Source: Cognatitamlana sp035818475
GTDB lineage: Bacteria; Bacteroidota; Bacteroidia; Flavobacteriales; Flavobacteriaceae
Assembly: GCF_035818475.1 (NCBI RefSeq)
Contig: NZ_JAYMGV010000001.1
Coordinates: 2,294,001-2,358,000, forward strand
Direction of reading: 5' to 3'
DNA: 64,000 nucleotides
Numbering within the stretch: the first letter of the stretch is position 1; the number at the start of each line of letters is the position of its first letter. The translations under genes were made by a program, and so were the position numbers. Below the pieces are notes generated by a model that was not told the DNA's origin, did not search any database, and saw nothing but the letters and a program-made list of their open reading frames with translations. Positions 44,828 to 54,008 of the stretch are shown piece after piece.

Positions 44828-45942
44828 AATTTGTTGTAATAACACACGTAGAACATAAGCAAATAGGACAAGATTTTTTTGCCTATGCACCTTATGTGCG
44901 TGAAATGAACTTATGGTTTAAATATATTGATGAAGTTGAAATTGTAGCATCGTTGGTGGTTCAGAAAAAATCTAAGATCGATTTAAAATACAAACATAAA
45001 AAGATTCGTTTTCAAAGTATCCCATCAATTCAATTTACATCTATAAGTAAAGCTTTTTTATCTCTTTTTAAACTACCAGTAATTCTTTTTGCTCTTTTTA
45101 AAGCTTGCAAAAAAGCTGACCATATTCACTTGCGATGTCCTGGTAATATTGGATTATTGGGCTGTTTGGTGCAAATGTTTTTTCCTAAGAAAGTTAAAAC
45201 AGCAAAATATGCAGGGAACTGGAACCCGGATTCAAAACAACCATTAAGCTACAGGCTTCAAAAATGGATATTAAGTAATTCTTTTTTAACCAGAAATATA
45301 AAAGTTTTAGTTTATGGTAATTGGAAAAACCAATCAAAGAATATCAAACCTTTTTTTACAGCTACTTATAACAACTCAGAGGTTGAGAAAATTAGAGACA
45401 AGGAGTATTCACAAAGGCTAAATGTTATTTTTACTGGTAGCTTGGTAAGAGGAAAGCGGCCTCTTTTGGCAATAAGAATTGTAGAATCCCTATATAAACA
45501 AGGTATGGAAGTATACCTAAATGTTTATGGAGATGGTATTTTAAGGAAAGAGTTGGAGGATTATGTAGGTACTAGTAACCTTGATAGTATTGTCTCATTT
45601 CATGGAAATCAACCTAAAGAAACTATTAAAAGTGCCCTTAGGACTTCTCACTTTTCAATATTGCCATCAAAATCAGAAGGTTGGCCAAAAGCTATAGCAG
45701 AAGCTATGTTTTTTGGTGTTATACCTATTGCTACTAAGGTTTCTTGTGTTCCTTATATGTTGGATTATGGTAAAAGAGGCATTTTAATTCAGCCAAATTT
45801 AGAAGCAGCTGTTGCAGAAATCCAGGGCTATTTAAAAGATAATAAGCAGTTGAAAACAATGAGTAGAGAAGCTTTAAGCTGGTCTCAACAGTATACATTG
45901 GATGTTTTTGAAAAAGAGATTTCTAAATTATTAAGTAATTGA
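44824..45942 (+). CDS. Glycosyltransferase family 4
   Basis: 372-aa GT-B enzyme. The donor domain begins NVIFTGSLVRGKRPLLAIRIVE, and the EX7E pair is E285/E293 in KSEGWPKAIAEAMFFG. The N-terminal domain starts with FVVITHVEHK and has a short hydrophobic helix (LPVILFALF) that may touch the membrane. The GKRPLLAI segment is of the type seen in flavobacterial capsule transferases. The following ATG overlaps its TGA stop. Confidence 0.86.
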   Translation: MKFVVITHVEHKQIGQDFFAYAPYVREMNLWFKYIDEVEIVASLVVQKKSKIDLKYKHKKIRFQSIPSIQFTSISKAFLSLFKLPVILFALFKACKKADHIHLRCPGNIGLLGCLVQMFFPKKVKTAKYAGNWNPDSKQPLSYRLQKWILSNSFLTRNIKVLVYGNWKNQSKNIKPFFTATYNNSEVEKIRDKEYSQRLNVIFTGSLVRGKRPLLAIRIVESLYKQGMEVYLNVYGDGILRKELEDYVGTSNLDSIVSFHGNQPKETIKSALRTSHFSILPSKSEGWPKAIAEAMFFGVIPIATKVSCVPYMLDYGKRGILIQPNLEAAVAEIQGYLKDNKQLKTMSREALSWSQQYTLDVFEKEISKLLSN

Positions 45943-47018
45943 TGAGGGTTTTACAACTTATAGATTCATTGCATGCAGGAGGCGCAGAACGCGTTGCGGT
46001 AAATTATGCAAATTCATTGTCACAGTATATTGAGGGGTCTTATTTGTGTACTACAAGAGATGAAGGTATATTGAAAGAAAACATATTGGATGCGGTTAGT
46101 TATTTGTTTGTAAATAAAAGGTCAGCTTTAGATGTAAAGGCTATAAAAAAGCTGAACCGCTTTATTAGAGTCAATAAGATAAATGTTATTCATGCACACA
46201 GCACCTCTTTTTTTATGGCCACTATTATAAAGCTATTTATTCCTGGAGTTAAGTTGATATGGCATGACCATTACGGAAAAAGTGAATATTTAGATAAAAG
46301 ACCAAAATTTGTACTAAAATGGTGTTCACGGTTTTTTAGCCATATTTTTGTAGTAAATACAAAATTGGAAGCATGGGTAAAGGCTACACTTTATACAAAG
46401 TCTGTTACTTATTTGCCAAATTTTGCGATACAGGATGTTACAAAACCAAAAACATTGTTGAGAGGAGAAAACGGTAAGCGTATTTTACATTTGGCAAATT
46501 TAAGGTCGCAAAAAGATCACATAACACTTTTAAAAGCTTTTAATGAAATTATTAAACAACATGAAGACTGGACACTGCATTTGGTAGGTAAGGATTTTGG
46601 AGATAGTTATTCTGAATCAATCAAAGTATTTATAAATAATAATAACCTTAAACAACATGTTTTTATATATGGAAGTTGCCCTGATATCCATAATGTTTTA
46701 AACCAGTCTACTATAGGTGTTTTATCATCAAAATCGGAAGGCTTACCTTTGGCTTTGTTGGAATATGGTATGGCAAAATTACCTGTAATAGCTACTAAGG
46801 TAGGAGATTGCAATCAGGTTATTTCAAATTCAAATCAAGGGATTTTGGTTGAGCCAGAAGATCATAAGGCTTTGGCTAAGTCTATATTAAAATTAATTGA
46901 TAATGATGACTTAAGAAAAAAAAATGCAGAGCATTTATATAAGAAAGTATTGTCTTCTTTTTCAGAATCTGAGAGTATTAAAGCATTAATTAACATCTAT
47001 AAGCATTCAAAAAGGTGA
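45942..47018 (+). CDS. Glycosyltransferase family 4
   Basis: 358-aa GT-B enzyme from ATG 45942, which overlaps the upstream TGA (TGATG); a TTG three bases earlier also fits. LQLIDSLHAGGAERVAVNYA is the textbook GT4 acceptor-side loop. RILHLANLRSQKDHITLLKAF starts the donor domain, and the EX7E pair is E266/E274 in KSEGLPLALLEYGMA. Translationally coupled to neighbours on both sides. Confidence 0.9.
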   Translation: MRVLQLIDSLHAGGAERVAVNYANSLSQYIEGSYLCTTRDEGILKENILDAVSYLFVNKRSALDVKAIKKLNRFIRVNKINVIHAHSTSFFMATIIKLFIPGVKLIWHDHYGKSEYLDKRPKFVLKWCSRFFSHIFVVNTKLEAWVKATLYTKSVTYLPNFAIQDVTKPKTLLRGENGKRILHLANLRSQKDHITLLKAFNEIIKQHEDWTLHLVGKDFGDSYSESIKVFINNNNLKQHVFIYGSCPDIHNVLNQSTIGVLSSKSEGLPLALLEYGMAKLPVIATKVGDCNQVISNSNQGILVEPEDHKALAKSILKLIDNDDLRKKNAEHLYKKVLSSFSESESIKALINIYKHSKR

Positions 47019-48379
47019 AGCTAACATTATATTATAAACTTCTTATTTTTCATGTGATTCTGGCTATTGGGGTCTTTACATTTAGACCATTGGCCTTGGG
47101 CTACTTTTTGTTTATTATATTTTTTTTTAGTTATAAAATATTCAATAGCCCAAAGAAGCATAAGGCATATTATGTGCTATTGGCTTGTGCTTATGTTGTT
47201 GGAATTGAGGTGTTTTTAAGAATGAATGATGGTACTTTTTTTTATGAGGCCAGCAAATATTTGATTATCTTTTATATTCTATTGGGGATGTTTAGTAACA
47301 GCTTTTCCAATAAGTCTTTAATATTTATAATATATATATTACTGCTAATTCCCGGAATATTTGTTGCTGTTTCAGAAATGGGGTTTGAAACCAATATAAG
47401 AAAAGCAATAGCTTTTAATTTAAGTGGCCCTGTTTGTTTAGGAGTATCGGCCCTTTTTTGCTATAAGCGAAATATAACTTTTAACCAAATTAAGGCTATA
47501 TTGTTGGCCTTTTTCTTTCCATTAGTAACTATGAGTGTGTATTTGGTGTTGTACACGCCCGATTTACAAGATGTTGTGGTGGGTACGGAATCTAATTTTG
47601 CCACATCCGGAGGGTTTGGCCCCAATCAGGTAGCCACAGTTTTAGGAATAGGGATATTTGTTATAGCGGTAAGGTTTTTTATGTCAAAAGAAGCTTTTAT
47701 TCATAGGTTTTTAGATTTAATTTTTCTAAGTCTGCTGGGGTTCAGAGCTTTGGTGACTTTTAGTAGAGGAGGAGTTATTACAGCAATAATCATGATTTTG
47801 GGCTTTTTAAGTTTATACTACTTAAAAGTTAATCTAAAGGCAAGATTTAGAATTAAGTTTTCGTTACTTGTATTTTTTATAGCACTTATTTTTATTTGGT
47901 TAGTTAGCTCTGTACAAACAAGTGGTTTTTTAGAAAAACGTTATGCCAATCAGGATGCAGCAGGTAGACAAAAAGAAGACATTACAACAGGGCGTACAGA
48001 TTTGATTGCTTTTGAATTTGGTGAGTTTTTAGACAATCCTTTTTTAGGGATTGGGGTAGGTAAAGTAAAAGAGGAGCGCTTAAATGAAACCGGTGTTACA
48101 GCAGCTTCTCATAATGAAATGACCCGTATTATTGCAGAGCATGGCCTATTTGGTGTTTTTGCTTTTTTGATATTATTAATTACCCCGTTGATTTATAGAC
48201 TTAAGAACAGAAACAATATATTCCTTTTTTCGTTTTACTTATTTTGGTTGTTAACCATTAATCATTCAGCAATGCGGATTGCAGCTCCGGCATTTATCTA
48301 TGCTTTATGTTTATTAAATATTACATATAAAACACCTGGGGCTAATAAAATAAAGAGGAGTGAAACGCATGTATCATAA
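47015..48379 (+). CDS. O-antigen polymerase/ligase family membrane protein (Wzy/WaaL-like)
   Basis: 454-aa protein with about ten to twelve membrane helices. Motifs typical of the Wzy_C/O-antigen ligase family are ALVTFSRGGVITAII and a large periplasmic loop ending ASHNEMTRIIAEHGLFG, where the His and Arg residues are functionally important. It would polymerise repeat units or ligate the glycan to a lipid or protein on the periplasmic side. Polymerase and ligase cannot be separated from sequence. The start is GTG, overlapping the previous stop. Confidence 0.85.
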   Translation: MKLTLYYKLLIFHVILAIGVFTFRPLALGYFLFIIFFFSYKIFNSPKKHKAYYVLLACAYVVGIEVFLRMNDGTFFYEASKYLIIFYILLGMFSNSFSNKSLIFIIYILLLIPGIFVAVSEMGFETNIRKAIAFNLSGPVCLGVSALFCYKRNITFNQIKAILLAFFFPLVTMSVYLVLYTPDLQDVVVGTESNFATSGGFGPNQVATVLGIGIFVIAVRFFMSKEAFIHRFLDLIFLSLLGFRALVTFSRGGVITAIIMILGFLSLYYLKVNLKARFRIKFSLLVFFIALIFIWLVSSVQTSGFLEKRYANQDAAGRQKEDITTGRTDLIAFEFGEFLDNPFLGIGVGKVKEERLNETGVTAASHNEMTRIIAEHGLFGVFAFLILLITPLIYRLKNRNNIFLFSFYLFWLLTINHSAMRIAAPAFIYALCLLNITYKTPGANKIKRSETHVS

Positions 48380-48416
48380 TGTCAAAAGAAACCTGTAAAA
48401 ATATTGTCATTTGTGT

Positions 48417-49427
48417 ATGAAAAATCTGCTTTACATAGGAAACCAGCTATTGACAAAAAATAAAACGGTTACTACTATTGATACTTTAAGTCGTGCTTTA
48501 CAGATTGAGGGGTATAAGGTGATAACGGCTTCTAATAAGCGTAATATGGGGTTAAGGTTATTGGATATGCTTTATCAGGTCATAAAGTTTAGAAAACAAG
48601 TTGATTATGTATTGATAGATACTTACAGTACGTTCAACTTTTATTATGCCTATTTAGTAAGCCAGTTGTGCAGAATTTTAAAATTAAAATATATTCCCAT
48701 TTTACATGGTGGAGATTTACCTAACAGATTAAAAGAATCCCCTAAATTATCAAAAGCTATATTTAAAAAGGCTTATATAAATGTAGCCCCTTCGTTGTAT
48801 ACAAAGTCAAATTTTGAAAATTTAGGATATCACAATATAATTTGTATCCCCAATACTATAGACTTGGAAAATTATAATTTTGAAGAAAGAGCGATTGGTA
48901 GTATTAGATTACTCTGGGTGCGTTCATTTTCAAAAATTTATAACCCCTTATTGGCAGTAAAGATTTTAAAGAGATTGAGAGCGTTGAATTTTAATGCAAG
49001 CCTGTGTATGATTGGGCCGGATAACGATGGAAGCCTAAAAGAAACCATGGTATTAGCAAACGAATTAGGAGTGGAAATAGAATTTACAGGAGGATTAACC
49101 AAAAAAGAATGGCATAAAAAAGCAAGGGCATTTAATATTTTTATAAATACAACTAATGTAGATAATATGCCTGTTACTGTTATTGAAGCTATGGCTTTGG
49201 GGTTACCTGTTATCTCAACTAATGTTGGGGGGATGCCTTTTTTAATAGAAAACAATAAAAATGGAATATTGGTAAAACCAAACTCTGTTAAAGCATTTGT
49301 AGAAGCTATCAAAAAAATAATAGATTCTCCAGATGTGTCAAATACAATGGTAAAAGAAGCCCGTAAAGATGTAGAACAATTTGATTGGAAAATTGTAAAA
49401 AGTAAATGGATTAAACTATTGGAATAA
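48417..49427 (+). CDS. Glycosyltransferase family 4
   Basis: 336-aa GT-B enzyme from ATG 48417; a TTG two codons earlier is less likely. IPILHGGDLPNRL is characteristic of a GT4 subgroup. LLWVRSFSKIYNPLLAVKIL begins the donor domain. The EX7E equivalent is D249/E257 (NVDNMPVTVIEAMALG), with Asp replacing the first Glu. PVISTNVGGMPFLI follows. It has a 37-base gap before it and is the last glycosyltransferase of the locus. Confidence 0.87.
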   Translation: MKNLLYIGNQLLTKNKTVTTIDTLSRALQIEGYKVITASNKRNMGLRLLDMLYQVIKFRKQVDYVLIDTYSTFNFYYAYLVSQLCRILKLKYIPILHGGDLPNRLKESPKLSKAIFKKAYINVAPSLYTKSNFENLGYHNIICIPNTIDLENYNFEERAIGSIRLLWVRSFSKIYNPLLAVKILKRLRALNFNASLCMIGPDNDGSLKETMVLANELGVEIEFTGGLTKKEWHKKARAFNIFINTTNVDNMPVTVIEAMALGLPVISTNVGGMPFLIENNKNGILVKPNSVKAFVEAIKKIIDSPDVSNTMVKEARKDVEQFDWKIVKSKWIKLLE

Positions 49428-49452
49428 GTTACACCTAATTAAATTTACTTGT

Positions 49453-49460
49453 TATCTTTA
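49453..49460 (+). promoter_or_regulatory. Possible -7 box before the WbaP-like gene
   Basis: TATCTTTA differs from TAnnTTTG by its last base and ends 24 bases before the ATG at 49485. It may allow separate expression of the initiating transferase and argues against the TTG start at 49449. Confidence 0.35.
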
Positions 49461-49484
49461 TGGCCTCTCAATTTAGCTACAGGG

Positions 49485-50882
49485 ATGTTCAAAAATAATC
49501 GTAGTATTCATTTTAATATATCAGAACGTAAAGTTTTATTGCGCATTTTTGATATTGTATCAACACTCTTGTTGCTTTTTTTTGTAAGTAACACTTTTGA
49601 TTTTGGCTATTTTACAATTACACAAGAAAAATGGAAGTGGGTTTTTGTTCTTATTTTGTATATATCAATCTTTGGAACGGTCTTTGAACTTTATGATTTA
49701 CAAAAATCCAGTAAAATTGAAAAAGTAGCTACCAGTATTGTTTTTACGGTTTCTACAACCGTTCTTTTTTATCTTTTGACCCCATTTTTCACTCCTTTAC
49801 TGCCAGATAATAGGTTGCAGATAGTATTCTTTTATTTTTCAATTCTCACTGCTCTTTTTATTTGGAGGTTGGCATACATAACATTTATTGTTTCTCCAAG
49901 GTTTTATAAAAAAGTATTAATAATTGGGGAAATTTCTAATATTGAGACTATTTTAGAAGCTTTTAAAGATTCAGATCCTAATTATAGAATTGTTGGATTT
50001 GTAAATTGTGAGGTAAATACATTAGAGTCTGTTAAGTTTAATACTATCCCTGAGTATAGTCCAAAACAGATTGAAGATGTTATAAAAAAAGAACATATTT
50101 CTGAAGTTTTGGTAGCAAGTTATAATTCTGATTCTATAACCTCAGAAATATATTATACACTTTTGAGGCTTCTTGAAAAAGGATTTCCCATAAATGAATA
50201 TACCCAGGTGTATGAAGATATGACTCTTAGGGTTCCTGTTCAGTTTGTTGGAAAAGATTTTTATAGATATTTTCCTTTCAGCAGAAGCAATCAGAATAAA
50301 CTCTATCTGTTTTTTCATTGGTTTTTTGATATTGTGATATCTCTTATAGGTATTGTATTAGGAACTGTTTTTTTACCGATTATTTTACTTGGAAATTTTA
50401 TAGGTAACCGTGGCCCATTATTTTATTACCAGGAACGTATTGGTAAAAACGGAAAGGTATTTAAAATAATTAAGTACCGTACTATGATCAAGAATGCTGA
50501 AGAATCTGGTGCTGTTTGGGCTAAAAAAGGAGATGTTAGGGTTACCCCATTTGGGAAGTTTTTAAGGTGTTCAAGATTAGATGAGATTCCCCAGTTTATC
50601 AATATTATAAAAGGGGATATGAGTTTAATTGGCCCCAGACCAGAACGCCCTTATTTTGTTAAAGAGTTATCCAGCATGCTTCCTTTTTATGAAACCAGGC
50701 ATATGATCAAGCCTGGGCTTACGGGCTGGGCCCAGGTAAAGACTAGATATGGCTCTTCAGTAGATGATAGTTTACTGAAGTTACAATATGATTTATATTA
50801 TATTAAGCATAGAAGTTTTCTGCTCGATTTAAATATTTTAATAAAAACACTAAGTACCATTGTTTTTTTTAGGGGGCAATAA
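49485..50882 (+). CDS. Polyprenyl-phosphate sugar-1-phosphate transferase (WbaP/exopolysaccharide initiating family)
   Basis: 465 aa from ATG 49485. It transfers a sugar-1-phosphate from a UDP-sugar to undecaprenyl phosphate, the first step of repeat-unit assembly. The N-terminal half has four to five hydrophobic helices and a CoA-binding-like Rossmann domain (VLIIGEIS). The C-terminal catalytic domain shows the FDIV membrane re-entrant helix, GPLFYYQERIGKNGKVF, KYRTM, SRLDEIPQFINIIKGDMSLI, GPRPERP and KPGLTGWAQV, which are diagnostic. It is the last gene of the locus, and its stop is 2 bases from the convergent next stop. Confidence 0.93.
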   Translation: MFKNNRSIHFNISERKVLLRIFDIVSTLLLLFFVSNTFDFGYFTITQEKWKWVFVLILYISIFGTVFELYDLQKSSKIEKVATSIVFTVSTTVLFYLLTPFFTPLLPDNRLQIVFFYFSILTALFIWRLAYITFIVSPRFYKKVLIIGEISNIETILEAFKDSDPNYRIVGFVNCEVNTLESVKFNTIPEYSPKQIEDVIKKEHISEVLVASYNSDSITSEIYYTLLRLLEKGFPINEYTQVYEDMTLRVPVQFVGKDFYRYFPFSRSNQNKLYLFFHWFFDIVISLIGIVLGTVFLPIILLGNFIGNRGPLFYYQERIGKNGKVFKIIKYRTMIKNAEESGAVWAKKGDVRVTPFGKFLRCSRLDEIPQFINIIKGDMSLIGPRPERPYFVKELSSMLPFYETRHMIKPGLTGWAQVKTRYGSSVDDSLLKLQYDLYYIKHRSFLLDLNILIKTLSTIVFFRGQ

Positions 50883-50884
50883 TC

Positions 50885-52054
50885 TTATTGTCTATTAAAA
50901 AAAGAAACCAGGAATATATATCTTAAAAAGATGGCTATGAGTAAAGGTAGTAGCCCAATAGCAAAGACCTGTACGCCTAATATCCAATGTAAAGTTAACA
51001 GGCAAAGCAGGATAATCAACAGCTTTATATATTTAACAAACCATGGGCTTACTTTTTGCTTTATCAATTGACCAATTACAAAAATGTTAAGTGTAAAGGC
51101 CCAAAGCAAGTTGTAGTTTTGGTGAGTGGCAGTGTGATCAGTAGTAAACCAAAGTAATAAAAGTAAAATCCCTATTATCCCGGTAATTGAAAATAAGGTT
51201 AGGTCCAACCATTTACTTCGCTTATTATTTTTATAATTCTTGTAGGTTATAAAAATAATTAATAGTCCTATCGCTCCCAGAATGGCTAGTGGGCTGGTTA
51301 AAAAAGAGCCAGATTCAATTGTATGTTTTTGAGCATATAAAATACGTTTGCCTTTTACTAAGGGTTTATTGCTATATGTTGTAGCCTTTTCAAAAAAGGT
51401 ATATATGTTCTCAGGTAAGAACATATGATCTTCAGCTGTGGCCTTTCTATCAATTACAGAGCCTAGAGCAATATCAATTCCTAAACTTCCCCAGGAATTT
51501 TTGTTGAGGTTATTTTGAATTAAGGTTCTAAATGTAGCTTCCTTATATGTCTCAGGAGTATTAAATGAGATTCTGTTGTTTAAGGTAAAATTTGTAACAT
51601 CTTTGATTTTTGTGGCGCAATTATCAAAGAAAAAATCATATAAATACCTTCTGTTTCCAGGCTTATAATTATGAATCAAATAATCAAATAGTTTTTGTTT
51701 TTCTGATTGAGATAAGTCTAAAACCTGTTCTTTTATTGACCTGTCAAAGTATTTGTAAATTTGATAAAACTTGTTAAAATCTGTTTTACTTATTAGGTAA
51801 TTTAATTTTCCCTGAGCAAACTTTAAGTAGAAATTTGGGGTATCAAAATCATATTCGCCATAACCATAAACAAGGTCAATTCCTTTTGAAGTGTCTTTTA
51901 CTCTGAATGCACTATGACCAAAAGCATCATTTAAAGAAGTTCCCGGGCCAACGGTAAGCACGCTAATCTCGGCTTCATCAGTTAATTGATACTGTTGAGC
52001 TATTGATAACTCTATAACTAAAAAGAAGACTAAAAACAGAATTTTTTTTTGCAT
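50885..52054 (-). CDS. DUF4105/Lnb-type periplasmic-domain membrane protein
   Basis: 389 aa with a signal peptide, a periplasmic domain and about five C-terminal membrane helices. The N-terminal region carries GPGTSLNDAFGHSAFRV (conserved His) and DFFFDNCATKIKDVTNF (conserved Cys), matching the DUF4105 family. A member of this family, Lnb of Bacteroides, has been described as a lipoprotein N-acyltransferase. This protein is therefore a candidate for lipoprotein N-acylation, though the family may contain other activities. It overlaps the PorV-family gene by one base, forming a pair. Moderate confidence in the Lnb role. Confidence 0.75.
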   Translation of the reverse strand: MQKKILFLVFFLVIELSIAQQYQLTDEAEISVLTVGPGTSLNDAFGHSAFRVKDTSKGIDLVYGYGEYDFDTPNFYLKFAQGKLNYLISKTDFNKFYQIYKYFDRSIKEQVLDLSQSEKQKLFDYLIHNYKPGNRRYLYDFFFDNCATKIKDVTNFTLNNRISFNTPETYKEATFRTLIQNNLNKNSWGSLGIDIALGSVIDRKATAEDHMFLPENIYTFFEKATTYSNKPLVKGKRILYAQKHTIESGSFLTSPLAILGAIGLLIIFITYKNYKNNKRSKWLDLTLFSITGIIGILLLLLWFTTDHTATHQNYNLLWAFTLNIFVIGQLIKQKVSPWFVKYIKLLIILLCLLTLHWILGVQVFAIGLLPLLIAIFLRYIFLVSFFNRQ

Positions 52055-53151
52055 TATCTAAAGATACTAAAATCAAGTTTCAATGAAAATACGTTTGAAT
52101 ATAAGGCAACGCTCTGATCTCCTATATCAGTAAAAGCATAGTCAATTTGTATACCGTTATATTTAAAACCTAAACCAAAACTGGGTTGAAAACTAAGTTG
52201 CTCTGTATTGTCAATTTGTAATTCATTTTGAAAATTTCCCATTCCAGCCCGTAAATAAACCATGTCAATATAACCAAATTCAAAACCAAGCGCCGGATTT
52301 ATACTGGCAAAAGAAGTAGATATGATATCATTATTTTCTTCAAACCGTACATTTAAATTTATTGAAGTTAGTAAGGTATAATCATAGTTAAAGTCCACTA
52401 ATTTTGAAACGCCTAATTGTAATTTAGGAATGGTAATTTCGGTAGTTTCCGGTAATTCCTGATTCTGACCATCAACGGCATCTCTAATTGTAGCAAACTG
52501 TTCCTCATCTATGGCCCAGGCATTGAATGTAGTAGTTATATCTCTTGCCATGATGCCAAACTTCCAATCATTCTGAGTTTCAAATTGAAGCCCAAAATCT
52601 AAACCAAACCCCCAGGATGAAGCAAAATCACCAATAATGCGCCTAATTACTTTAGCGTTTATACCATAATTAAGCCCCTGAACCGGTAACCGCCTTGCAT
52701 ACGAAAAAGTTAATCCGTAATCAGCCGTAGAGAACAAGCTAATTCTATCATAGTTGATATTGCCTTGCTCATCAATAAGTTGCGTGGTGTTTAAAATATC
52801 ATCAACAGCAAAACGTATTATGGAAAGCCCAATGGCACTACGGTCATCTAAGGGCATGGCATAGGCAGCATAATCATAATTGGCAATATTGGCAAAATAG
52901 CTGGAATGCATTAATGACAGTTGGTTATCTTCAATATTTACAAGTCCTGCCGGGTTCCAATAACCAGAGTTTACATCTGAGGTATGCGCTGTAACCGCAC
53001 TACTCATTCCTAATGCTGCAGCGTCAACACCAATATTCATAAACTCGTTAGAATATTTTCTAGCGGTTTGACTGAATAAGGATATGGATATTACATAAAA
53101 AAATGTGGTTATGTAAGGTTTCAATCGCAATTTTTTTACAAAGATGCACAT
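52054..53151 (-). CDS. PorV/PorQ family outer-membrane beta-barrel protein
   Basis: About 365 aa. An N-terminal signal (ITTFFYVISISLFSQ) is followed by EFMNIGVDAAALGMSSAVTAHTSDVNSGYWNPAGL, the distinctive start of the PorV/PorQ family. Many alternating hydrophobic strands follow, ending FSLKLDFSIFR. PorV shuttles type IX secretion substrates at the outer membrane; paralogues have less clear roles. ATG 53151 opens the frame, but a near-consensus -7 box (CATCTTTG, 53139-53146) lies inside it, so a TTG at 53130 or 53124 may be the true start and gives a cleaner signal peptide. Confidence 0.82.
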   Translation of the reverse strand: MCIFVKKLRLKPYITTFFYVISISLFSQTARKYSNEFMNIGVDAAALGMSSAVTAHTSDVNSGYWNPAGLVNIEDNQLSLMHSSYFANIANYDYAAYAMPLDDRSAIGLSIIRFAVDDILNTTQLIDEQGNINYDRISLFSTADYGLTFSYARRLPVQGLNYGINAKVIRRIIGDFASSWGFGLDFGLQFETQNDWKFGIMARDITTTFNAWAIDEEQFATIRDAVDGQNQELPETTEITIPKLQLGVSKLVDFNYDYTLLTSINLNVRFEENNDIISTSFASINPALGFEFGYIDMVYLRAGMGNFQNELQIDNTEQLSFQPSFGLGFKYNGIQIDYAFTDIGDQSVALYSNVFSLKLDFSIFR

Positions 53152-53223
53152 AATTTATAAACCTATAAACTTCAATTTAATGGAGATATTGTTTAATACT
53201 TGTATAAGACTCGAATTGTTTGT

Positions 53224-53231
53224 TATTTTTA
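53224..53231 (+). promoter_or_regulatory. Possible -7 box for pssA
   Basis: TATTTTTA, one base off TAnnTTTG, with TTG at 53200-53202 about 21 bases upstream as a possible -33 element; the pssA ATG is 19 bases downstream. Confidence 0.4.
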
Positions 53232-53250
53232 CAGCATCTAATTTTGTTAT

Positions 53251-54003
53251 ATGAAGCAATATATTCCTAATGGACTAACACTTTTAAACTTATTATGCGG
53301 AAGTATTGCTGTTATTTTTGCAGTAAATAACAATTTTGTAGCAGCTTCATTATTTGTATTTCTGGGTATCTTTTTTGATTTTTTTGATGGTTTTGCTGCA
53401 AGAAAATTGAATGTGCAAAGTGAGTTGGGGTTGCAATTGGATTCTCTGGCTGATATGGTGACCAGTGGATTGGTACCAGGCATTGTTATGTTTAAGCTTT
53501 TAGAATTAACTATTGATGTGCCTGAATCTATAATGTTTAAGAATGATTGGGATAATAACTTGGAATGGTATAGCTTTAAATTACAGGTATTACCTGTTTT
53601 AGGTTTATTAATTACACTGGCTTCTGCTTATAGATTGGCAAAATTTAACATTGACGAAGATCAACAAACCTATTTTAAGGGGCTGCCTACACCTGCTAAT
53701 GCGTTATTGATATTATCCTTACCACTGATTTTAGAATTTCAGGATAGTGACCTTCTAAATACTATTATTCTTAATAAATGGTTTTTAATTGGATTGATCA
53801 TTTTGAGTTGCTATTTGCTGAATTCTAATATTAAACTTTTCGCGCTAAAGTTTAAAGATTTTAGTTTTAAGGGAAATGCTACTCGATATAGCTTTATAAT
53901 TTTGTGTGTGGTATTATTGACGGTTTTAAAATTTGCAGCCATACCAATGATTATATTAATTTATATAATTATGTCCGTATTAGATAATTTAACTTCAAAA
54001 TAA
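53251..54003 (+). CDS. pssA: CDP-diacylglycerol-serine O-phosphatidyltransferase
   Basis: Makes phosphatidylserine, the precursor of phosphatidylethanolamine, in the inner membrane. The 250-aa protein has the CDP-alcohol phosphatidyltransferase motif DGxxARx8GxxxDxxxD: DGFAARKL, then ELGLQLDSLAD. About seven to eight hydrophobic helices follow. IPNGLTLLNLLCG at the N-terminus is typical of PssA. It is divergent from the PorV-family gene and lies 5 bases upstream of the DUF808 gene on the same strand. Confidence 0.93.
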   Translation: MKQYIPNGLTLLNLLCGSIAVIFAVNNNFVAASLFVFLGIFFDFFDGFAARKLNVQSELGLQLDSLADMVTSGLVPGIVMFKLLELTIDVPESIMFKNDWDNNLEWYSFKLQVLPVLGLLITLASAYRLAKFNIDEDQQTYFKGLPTPANALLILSLPLILEFQDSDLLNTIILNKWFLIGLIILSCYLLNSNIKLFALKFKDFSFKGNATRYSFIILCVVLLTVLKFAAIPMIILIYIIMSVLDNLTSK

Positions 54004-54008
54004 TATAA

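Noticed and set aside
12924..50882. Mobile island with integrase, transposase or att sites
   Set aside because: No recombinase genes, tRNA or flanking direct repeats were seen at either edge, despite the AT-rich glycosyltransferase-type content.
50877..50890. CAATAA-TC-TTATTG palindrome spanning the convergent stops of the WbaP-like and DUF4105 genes
   Set aside because: A 2-base loop and AT-rich 6-bp stem make a functional terminator unlikely.
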